DNA of 37,095 nucleotides, from assembly GCA_013150955.1 (NCBI GenBank), contig JAADJD010000053.1, positions 1-37,095 of the forward strand, written 5' to 3'. The notes under the pieces were generated by a model. That model was not told the DNA's origin. It worked only from the letters and a program-made list of their open reading frames with translations, and ran no database searches. Each line of letters starts with the position of its first letter. Positions within the stretch are counted from its first letter, which is position 1. This document shows, piece after piece, positions 1 to 5,899 of the stretch. Both the position numbers and the translations under genes were made by a program. Source of the stretch: Calditrichota bacterium. Its GTDB lineage: Bacteria > Calditrichota > Calditrichia > RBG-13-44-9 > J042.

Positions 1-447
1 TGGTTTGACTTCACCTTTTGATGGTTCAGGTAATAAAAATATTTTTCTTAACAAAATTGATAGAGGGTGAAAATCTGTTTGATTTAAGATTTTGCCTGTA
101 ACTCCTCCAATTCTTTTTCCAGAGTCAGCTTCGAAGATTTCCACTATTGATTGAAGATATTCTTTATGAAGGATAACATCGTCGTCAAAAAAGCTAACGA
201 TCTCAGTGGAGGCATGTTCTATTCCAATGTTCCTTTGTAAAGTTAATCCCGGCTTGGATTTGATTTGAAGGAGTTCGATCTTTTTTTTTCTGCACCTGGT
301 TTCAAATTCTTCCAAAGTGTGAAACGGCTCGCTGGCGTCTACAATAACGATTTTTTGGGGAAGCCTTGTTTGTTCAAGAAGGCTATTTAAACATTTATGG
401 AGATCGTGGTATCGATTTTTTGTGGCAATAATTACCGTAATGTTCAT
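1..447 (-). CDS. Family 2 glycosyltransferase, N-terminal part (runs off the window)
   Basis: Reading the reverse strand from the ATG at 447 gives 149 uninterrupted codons to the window edge, so the gene is partial here. The protein starts MNITVIIATKNRYHDL, the usual first beta-strand and nucleotide-binding start of a GT-A fold family 2 glycosyltransferase. Near residue 98 it has the acidic motif SFFDDDVIL, the metal/sugar-nucleotide DxD site. A GLTLQRNIGIEHA segment before it is the typical 'R-N-x-G' helix. The family transfers a sugar from a nucleotide-sugar to a growing glycan on the cytoplasmic side of the membrane; the donor and acceptor cannot be told from this fragment. It lies 12 bases downstream of the GT4 gene on the same strand, so the two are probably one polysaccharide-synthesis operon that continues left of the window. 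Base composition is AT-rich compared with the window's core. Confidence 0.88.
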   Translation of the reverse strand, partial: MNITVIIATKNRYHDLHKCLNSLLEQTRLPQKIVIVDASEPFHTLEEFETRCRKKKIELLQIKSKPGLTLQRNIGIEHASTEIVSFFDDDVILHKEYLQSIVEIFEADSGKRIGGVTGKILNQTDFHPLSILLRKIFLLPEPSKGEVKP

Positions 448-459
448 TTGTTGTTTTGT

Positions 460-1473
460 TCAGTTAAGTTTTAATAATTCGATTAGCAGTTTTTCTCTTT
501 TTTGTAATGGGAAATTTTTTATGACGCGATCCCGGCATTTTTTCCCCCAATTTATAGGTAAATCCATGGCTTTCATAATGGTTTTCGCAGCCACTTCGGG
601 TGAGCGTTCTTTAATAACAAACCCGCAGTTTCCCACCTGACGCGGCATACCATTAACATCGGTTACAATTGGGATACATTCACAAAGCATCGCTTCACAA
701 ACGACATTTGGTAGCCCTTCATGTATCGAAAATTGGGCGTATATTTTTGCTTTTGAATAATGAGCTTTCAGTTCATGGACGTTAGCAAGTGGAAAAATCT
801 CTAAATTGGGCAAATCAGGAAATAATGCCTTCATTTCTTTTGCAACGCCCACCACGCGAAATCTGAATTGCGGTAGCCTTTTTGCAACTTCGACGAAAAA
901 GTCAATCCCTTTGATTTTAAAAACACGAGGCGAATTTATATTCGCAACGGTAAGAACAATATTTTCTTTATTCGATGTACAGAACCATGTATCGGGATCG
1001 AATCCGAAGTCAACGACTTTGATCTTTGATTTGATATTTGGAACAAATTTTTTTGCTTGTGAAATCAGTCGTTCATCCACAGGCAACAAATAGGTTGCAT
1101 TTTTTATAGCATAACCGGCGCAACATTTTCGAAATGGATTTGAAAAAACGCCATATTCTAATTCGGGAATATATGTTGTATCGTACCCTCCTAACGCAAT
1201 GTACACCTTTTTGCTTAAAATTTTGCCTAATATGGTAGGGATGAATGCATGATAATCAGCAAACCAGATATATATTACTTTCGCGCTCCAAATATGCCTT
1301 AAAAGCCATGAAAAAATTTTTATTTGACCGATGAGGTTATTACCAATTCCTTTTTTAGGATCATAAAAGAAATCTTTTACACGGAAATGTTGTTTCAGAA
1401 TATTTAAATCTTTTTTTACAAATGATCTTAATCCTTTATGGATAAATAAAATTTTCAAAACAGGTACCTGCAC
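460..1473 (-). CDS. Family 4 (GT-B) glycosyltransferase
   Basis: The protein (337 aa) has a Rossmann-type start (LKILFIHKGL), a central linker, and a C-terminal GT4 donor-binding domain. Around residue 255 lies SIHEGLPNVVCEAML, the E-x7-E motif of retaining family 4 transferases. After it comes IVTDVNGMPRQVGNCGFVI, the usual 'G-G-x-x-E/G' turn region. Its likely role is adding a sugar to a cell-surface polysaccharide; the specificity is unknown. The GTG at 1473 opens the frame. A TTG at 1458, behind an AGGT sequence and giving the more typical LKILF start, is an equally good or better start. A stop codon lies just upstream in the same frame, so no longer start exists. The gene is AT-rich (18 G/C in the 60 bases 1261-1320). 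It precedes the GT2 gene by 12 bases in the same direction. Confidence 0.88.
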   Translation of the reverse strand: MQVPVLKILFIHKGLRSFVKKDLNILKQHFRVKDFFYDPKKGIGNNLIGQIKIFSWLLRHIWSAKVIYIWFADYHAFIPTILGKILSKKVYIALGGYDTTYIPELEYGVFSNPFRKCCAGYAIKNATYLLPVDERLISQAKKFVPNIKSKIKVVDFGFDPDTWFCTSNKENIVLTVANINSPRVFKIKGIDFFVEVAKRLPQFRFRVVGVAKEMKALFPDLPNLEIFPLANVHELKAHYSKAKIYAQFSIHEGLPNVVCEAMLCECIPIVTDVNGMPRQVGNCGFVIKERSPEVAAKTIMKAMDLPINWGKKCRDRVIKNFPLQKREKLLIELLKLN

Positions 1474-1541
1474 ATCTTTTAAGGTAAATTAAAATTTAAT
1501 ATAATACTTTCCACTCATCTATAGGTTTATTTTTTCACGAC

Positions 1542-1577
1542 AAAAAAACGAGGAACCTTTGAGATTCCTCGTTTTTT
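1542..1577 (-). terminator. Intrinsic terminator (usable on both strands)
   Basis: A perfect 13-bp inverted repeat (stem core ACGAGGAA / TTCCTCGT) is flanked by A-runs on one side and T-runs on the other, with a 9-base loop. On the minus strand it follows the LamG gene by about 40 bases and ends in a T-run, so it should stop that transcript before the glycosyltransferase operon. It lies between two genes of the same direction and marks an operon boundary. Confidence 0.85.
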
Positions 1578-1614
1578 GGTTCAGATTGGAAATTCGGTTT
1601 TATTTAAAACTAAA

Positions 1615-2430
1615 TTAAAATCCCCAACCCCCTTCATGATAAAGCTTTAATACATCGGCATGGGATAAAACCCCTTTGTAAATCCTTAAATCATCAATTT
1701 TTCCCGTAAAAGTCATGTTTTCGAAATCCATTTTTCCAATAATCGCCGGAAATTCATTGTGTACCATTGGGCCACCGCTACCGTTATAACGCCCTCCGGC
1801 TTCTTCTCCGTTGATGTAAATATTCATGTCCATTGGCCCTCGAATCACAACGACAACGTGATTCCATTCTCCAATTTTAAATTTCCCTTCACTCAATTTT
1901 TGTTGGCGATTTTCAGGAGATGGGTGGCCTCCATCTCCGTAACCCACTACGATCTGTGTGTCAACAGCCGTGCGTATCCAGAACCCGTAGTAATTGCTGG
2001 TATCTGTGAAATTGTCTGAAACGAAGATACCTTCTCGTATATTATGGAAAGTTTCTTTATAAAACCAGAAAGACACAGAAAGTGGAGTATATAAATCATT
2101 AAACACATTCCCTAAATCGATGTAGCTGTTTCCGTCGAAGTAAAAGCAGCCATTGGGGTTACCGAATCGGTCTGAATCGGGGACGGCGTTTACAACCTTG
2201 CCGTGATAACCATTGCCACTGGCATCCATTGCATCCCCATCGAGGGGATAGTAAGCCAGCAAGGTATCGGGCGCAGTCACCGGTTCGGGAATGTCAAATG
2301 TGATGCTGTCGATGTTGGCCAGATTCAAAGTGATCACGCTACCATCTTTTAAGTGAATGTAGATGGTTTGGGCGTGAATCCACAGGGGTACGATGAATAA
2401 TCCCACTAAAATGAAAATGAGCTTTTTCAT
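1615..2430 (-). CDS. Secreted LamG-domain (concanavalin A-like lectin/glucanase fold) protein
   Basis: The protein (271 aa) opens with a clear signal peptide (MKKLIFILVGLFIVPLWIHA, cut before Q). Next is a short module around residues 22-48, HLKDGSVITLNLANIDSITF, the same type as in the next gene. Residues about 60-268 form a LamG/pentraxin-like jelly roll: LLAYYPLDGDAMDASGNG, the SFWFYK strand, WNHVVVVI, and DDLRIYKGVLSHADV. In this family such domains bind glycans or act as adhesion modules. The ATG at 2430 has a good Shine-Dalgarno (CGGAGTG, 5-8 bases away). Unlike other secreted proteins here it has no C-terminal T9SS sorting domain. The gene is 24 bases downstream of the small sorting-domain protein (2455-2931), so they are probably cotranscribed. 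No catalytic residues were recognised; a binding role is inferred. Confidence 0.85.
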   Translation of the reverse strand: MKKLIFILVGLFIVPLWIHAQTIYIHLKDGSVITLNLANIDSITFDIPEPVTAPDTLLAYYPLDGDAMDASGNGYHGKVVNAVPDSDRFGNPNGCFYFDGNSYIDLGNVFNDLYTPLSVSFWFYKETFHNIREGIFVSDNFTDTSNYYGFWIRTAVDTQIVVGYGDGGHPSPENRQQKLSEGKFKIGEWNHVVVVIRGPMDMNIYINGEEAGGRYNGSGGPMVHNEFPAIIGKMDFENMTFTGKIDDLRIYKGVLSHADVLKLYHEGGWGF

Positions 2431-2454
2431 CGATTCACTCCGTTGTTTTATGAA

Positions 2455-2931
2455 TTAACGAATTAATAACATTTTTCGGGTTAGAATGTTGCCTTCGAAT
2501 CGAATCTGATAAAAATACATGCCACTAGCAACGGGGTGACCGTGATTGTTCCTGCCGTCCCAGGTGAGTCGATATTTCCCGGCCTTTTGCTTGTGGAAGG
2601 TCAATTTTCGCACTTCACGTCCGCGAATGTCGTAAATGGCAATGGTTACCTCCCCACCGCGGGGCAGCTGGTATTCGATGGTGGTGCTGGGATTAAATGG
2701 GTTGGGAAAGTTCTGCAGCAACTTCAGGGTCTTTACCGTTTGCGACCTGGATTTCTGAGAACCGGTTACAGCTTCTGCACTATCGATCTCGAATGTAATT
2801 TTCTGGATACTGTCCACAGGAATGTTAAACACGTGACCATCCTTTTGATGGATAATGATGAAAGTTTGTCCCTGCACGGAGTACAGTGCCCCAGTAATCA
2901 TCACGCTTAAAAGAAAAAGGGTCTTCATCAT
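2455..2931 (-). CDS. Small secreted protein: KDG module plus T9SS type A sorting domain only
   Basis: The start is taken at the ATG at 2931 (or the adjacent ATG at 2928), because AGGGA sits 5-8 bases upstream and a signal peptide (MKTLFLLSVMITGALYSVQG) follows directly; the longer frame from 2967 would bury it. The mature protein is about 135 aa. It has a 'HQKDGHVFNIPVDSIQKITF' module like the one in the neighbouring LamG protein, a short linker, then a complete C-terminal sorting domain. That domain has NFPNPFNPST, then VTIAIYDIRGREVRKL, W-D-G-R-N-x-x-G, PVASGMYFYQI and a basic end (RKMLLIR). Such domains direct export through the type IX system and attachment at the surface. There is no separate functional domain between the two modules, which is unusual. 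It could be a remnant, an adaptor, or a partner of the LamG protein. Confidence 0.85.
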   Translation of the reverse strand: MMKTLFLLSVMITGALYSVQGQTFIIIHQKDGHVFNIPVDSIQKITFEIDSAEAVTGSQKSRSQTVKTLKLLQNFPNPFNPSTTIEYQLPRGGEVTIAIYDIRGREVRKLTFHKQKAGKYRLTWDGRNNHGHPVASGMYFYQIRFEGNILTRKMLLIR

Positions 2932-3359
2932 TTGATCCCTGTTGTTTTTATCCAATGTTGGAATCAATCAAGGAGACAGGCCTTTTAAAAAAGGATCTCC
3001 CTTCTTTTCAAATCTGCGTTAAAATTTTTATTGAATGGTTAACAAAAATATAAATTTCATCGTGAAAAATTTCAATCATTTTCGGTGAAATTTTTAAAAA
3101 AGAGTGCATATTCACGTCTAAATACCCGCTGGAAAGTCGGTTGAAAGGTATGATCTTGCGGGCTGGAAAATAAGGACAGAGATTGCTTTTGGGCCGCAGG
3201 AGGCAGCAGCATTTAGGTAGAAAAACGGCTTGCTTTTGTTTGCCGTATTTTGGCAGGAATGATTTAAAAGACTGTCAACCAGAGGGGGGAATTCATCATA
3301 AAAAAAGGGAATCGCTAACCGATTCCCTTTCCATTTTCTATGTCTTCACCAAATAATTT
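2932..3359. other. Intergenic region (428 bases) between the KDG/T9SS gene and the NuoI-like gene
   Basis: This stretch holds no convincing gene. It should contain the promoter of the two-gene operon at 1615-2931, and it is AT-rich near 2990-3110. Its right end carries the terminator of the NuoI-like gene (listed separately). No RNA gene or recognisable operator was seen. Confidence 0.6.
3300..3331 (-). terminator. Intrinsic terminator of the NuoI-like gene
   Basis: An 11-bp perfect stem (AAAGGGAATCG / CGATTCCCTTT, 3304-3314 and 3320-3330) encloses a 5-base loop. On the minus strand it is followed by a run of seven T (3300-3306 read in reverse), and it lies 30 bases after the stop codon of the gene at 3360-3878. 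Confidence 0.88.
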
Positions 3360-3878
3360 TTACTGAATGATCAACTTTTCGCCTTTGTTCCGGTGATAAT
3401 TTCCGTCTTTGGTCAGATCGTACATTTCCAGCAGCTTTTCTTTATCCCAGATAAGTGCCTCGCGACTATAATCGGCAAAGTCGTACACCTCGGTGAGTTC
3501 GATGGCTTCGCGAGGACAGGCTTCTTCGCACATACCGCAATAAATGCAGCGCAACATATCGATTTCGAACACTACCGGGTATTTCTCCCGATCATCCCAG
3601 GGCGCCACTCCGCCAATGATGTGGATGCAGTTTGCGGGACAGGCGGATGAGCACATCTCGCAGGCCACACACTTGATGCGCCCTTTTTCATCTTTATTTA
3701 ATCGGTGTGCCCCCCGGTAACCCGGACGGGGTACCCAGCGTTCTTCCGGAAATTGGATGGTGAATTTTTTCTTCGGAATGTGGCGGCCAGTAATACCCAA
3801 TCCTTTTAAGATGTTGGGCAGATAAATCCGTTCCCAGAACGTCATCCTGGGCACACGCAATTTTTTAACCTTTATCAT
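3360..3878 (-). CDS. nuoI: NuoI-like 2x[4Fe-4S] ferredoxin-type subunit of NADH:quinone oxidoreductase (complex I)
   Basis: The protein (172 aa) has two classical C-x2-C-x2-C-x3-C-P motifs, CVACEMCSSACP near residue 70 and CIYCGMCEEACP near 112, which each bind one [4Fe-4S] cluster (N6a and N6b in complex I). The start resembles NuoI (ILKGLGITGRHI, then the GYRGAHRL segment). The EVYDFADYSRE segment after the second cluster is also typical of NuoI. In complex I this subunit passes electrons in the peripheral arm to NuoB next to the quinone site. The start is supported by AAGGGG 8 bases upstream. No other nuo gene is in the window; a terminator closes it on one side and a 450-base gap lies on the other, so it seems to be transcribed alone. 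It may serve a complex I encoded elsewhere or another ferredoxin-linked enzyme. Confidence 0.85.
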   Translation of the reverse strand: MIKVKKLRVPRMTFWERIYLPNILKGLGITGRHIPKKKFTIQFPEERWVPRPGYRGAHRLNKDEKGRIKCVACEMCSSACPANCIHIIGGVAPWDDREKYPVVFEIDMLRCIYCGMCEEACPREAIELTEVYDFADYSREALIWDKEKLLEMYDLTKDGNYHRNKGEKLIIQ

Positions 3879-4016
3879 GATCGGGCCCCTTTTTCCGCTT
3901 CGGTTCTTGTTCTTTTTTTCACGGCCTTGAAATATAATAATTATCGGAAGAATTCAAAAATTAATTTGAATTTTTCGATTTCTTCAGTCAGACGGCGATG
4001 CTTTCTGACAGTTAAT

Positions 4017-4190
4017 CCCAGATGATGCATTCGCCTACGAATCACACGAATGAACACCAATAAAAATAATATAATGCACTTGATTCCATCTGGATGAAAA
4101 TGCTTTCGTGGATATATTCGATATATTCGCTATTTTGTTGATTCTATTCGAATTCATTCGCGTGATTCGTGTTTTAACGCATGATTTGGG
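4017..4190 (+). repeat. Dispersed ~170-bp inverted-repeat element, copy 1
   Basis: The left end (CCCAGATGATGCATTCGCCT, then CGAATCACACGAATGAAC) and the right end (ATTCATTCGCGTGATTCGTG through ATGATTTGGG) are imperfect inverted repeats of nearly 40 bases. Between them is an AT-rich centre containing ATCTGGATGAAAAT. The same arms and centre recur at 14630-14796 (reversed) and 30150-30314. It fills most of the 450-base gene-free gap at 3879-4330; the rest of the gap shows nothing recognisable apart from the promoter and ribosome-binding site of the next gene. Confidence 0.8.
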
Positions 4191-4330
4191 TCAATTTTAA
4201 CCATCCCGCTATGGGGCATTTCGGGCGTAAGATAATTGAGGCCGAGAATCCTTTTTTCATTGGATTCGGAAGGGGGGAATTCTAAATTTCATGGATCATT
4301 GGTAAACGTTTCCAGAGAGAAAGGGTGACC

Positions 4331-5761
4331 ATGCAGGTATCGCCGGAGCTGGATCGGTTGTTTGAAAATTTATTGGGTTCAGAAAAGGAAAAAATTTATG
4401 GCCAGATAGGTCAGCAACTGGCCCATGCCATCCGATTTAACCCCCTCAAAGGCCCGGTAGACGCACAGGCTGAATTGTTAAAAGAACAGGGTTTTGGGTT
4501 TGAACCTCTGGAGGGATTGCCCAATATTTACCGCATCACCCATCAGCCGTATCCCATCGGGAAAAGTCTCTCCCATTTTGTCGGGCATATTTATGTGCAG
4601 GATGTGGCTTCGATGATTCCCCCCCTGGTTCTGGATCCGCAGCCCGGCGAATGGGTTCTGGACATGTCTGCGGCACCGGGATCGAAAACCACGCAGATGG
4701 CTGCCATGATGGCCAATCAGGGGGTGATTCTGGCCAATGATGTGGTGATGAAGCGCATCCGGGCATTGATTAATAATTTACAGCGGATGGGGGTTACCAA
4801 TACCGTTGTTTTTAAATGGTTTGGGGAGCAATTTGGAAATCAGTATTTTGAACAGTTCGATCGGGTTTTGCTGGATCCGGCCTGTTCGGGACTGGGAACG
4901 TTGCACAAAAATCCCGAAGTCCTGTCCTGGTGGACGCCCAATCATTGTATCCGCCTGGCGTCCAGTCAGCGTAATCTAATCATCAGCGCAATTAAGGCGT
5001 TAAAACCCGGCGGGATTCTCACCTATTCCACCTGTACGCTAACACCAGAGGAAAATGAAGAGGTCATTGATTTTGCGTTAAACCATTTTCCGGTGGCACT
5101 GGAACCCATTCATTTGCCGGGATTAAAAACGCGACCCGGATTGACCCAGTTTGAGGGACGACGGTATCACCCCGATCTGCAAAAGGCTGTTCGGCTGTAT
5201 TCGTTCGAGAATGATACCGAAGGATTTTTTATTGCTCGCCTGCGCAAGCTGGAGGGATTGGAACCCCCGCGTTTGAAAAAACCCCGGCAGGCGTTGCGGA
5301 TGGAGTTTCTAACTGCCAGAACCTCTCCGGTTAAAAAGTATCTGGATTTTTTGACCCGACAGTTCGATTTTCCACGGGAGACTTTCGAAAGATTTGTTTA
5401 CCAGTATCAACGGCGAATTGTGGCTCTCAGTCGCGATGTGGCATCGTTTCCGTTTTACGGGAAGCCGGTGCAAATGGGATTGGTGCTGGCGCATATCATG
5501 AGTCAGGGCGCAAAGTTAACCACCGAAGGAGCCCAGCTGCTGGGTCATCAGGCGCGGAAAATGGTGGTGGATTTACCCGATTTGACCATGCTCCAGGCCT
5601 TTGTGAATCGCCAGGAGGTGGATCTGCCCGTGCCAGGCAAAGGCCAGGTGCTGGTGCGGTATCGGGGATTGGTGATTGGATACGGACTGGCGGATGGTGG
5701 GCGATTGAAAAGCCAGTTCCCGAAAGGCGAGTGGCCGTTTCATCTGGTGGATGATTCCTGA
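4331..5761 (+). CDS. rsmF: 16S rRNA (cytosine-C5)-methyltransferase, RsmF/NOL1-NOP2-Sun family
   Basis: The protein is 476 aa, almost the length of E. coli RsmF. The S-adenosylmethionine site is MSAAPGSKTTQ (residues about 112-122). The two catalytic cysteines of m5C methylases are present: C185 in LLDPACSGLGT (motif IV, releases product) and C235 in TYSTCTLTPEENE (motif VI, nucleophile). The C-terminal 150 residues look like the RsmF tail, including a PUA-like segment ending VRYRGLVIGYGLADGGRLK. RsmF methylates C1407 of 16S rRNA in E. coli; the target here is inferred by family. The ATG at 4331 is chosen over the GTG at 4325 because AAGGG lies 5 bases before the ATG. RsmF versus another NOL1/Sun paralogue (RsmB lacks this tail) is fairly secure from the tail. 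Confidence 0.85.
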   Translation: MQVSPELDRLFENLLGSEKEKIYGQIGQQLAHAIRFNPLKGPVDAQAELLKEQGFGFEPLEGLPNIYRITHQPYPIGKSLSHFVGHIYVQDVASMIPPLVLDPQPGEWVLDMSAAPGSKTTQMAAMMANQGVILANDVVMKRIRALINNLQRMGVTNTVVFKWFGEQFGNQYFEQFDRVLLDPACSGLGTLHKNPEVLSWWTPNHCIRLASSQRNLIISAIKALKPGGILTYSTCTLTPEENEEVIDFALNHFPVALEPIHLPGLKTRPGLTQFEGRRYHPDLQKAVRLYSFENDTEGFFIARLRKLEGLEPPRLKKPRQALRMEFLTARTSPVKKYLDFLTRQFDFPRETFERFVYQYQRRIVALSRDVASFPFYGKPVQMGLVLAHIMSQGAKLTTEGAQLLGHQARKMVVDLPDLTMLQAFVNRQEVDLPVPGKGQVLVRYRGLVIGYGLADGGRLKSQFPKGEWPFHLVDDS

Positions 5762-5899
5762 GGTGGCCTTCAGCAACGTGTCCTTGATGGTTTCAGAAGT
5801 GGATTGCCGTTATTCGGCGCCATTCATGGATGGTAGCATTTAAACAAAATGACGTTTACACCGTAACTGGCATTAATCAATCAAAGCGGGTGTACGGGA

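Noticed and set aside
3150-3260. Possible hairpin (ACGGC ... GCCGT) upstream of the KDG/T9SS operon
   Set aside because: The stem is only 5 bp with a long loop and no T-run on the relevant strand.
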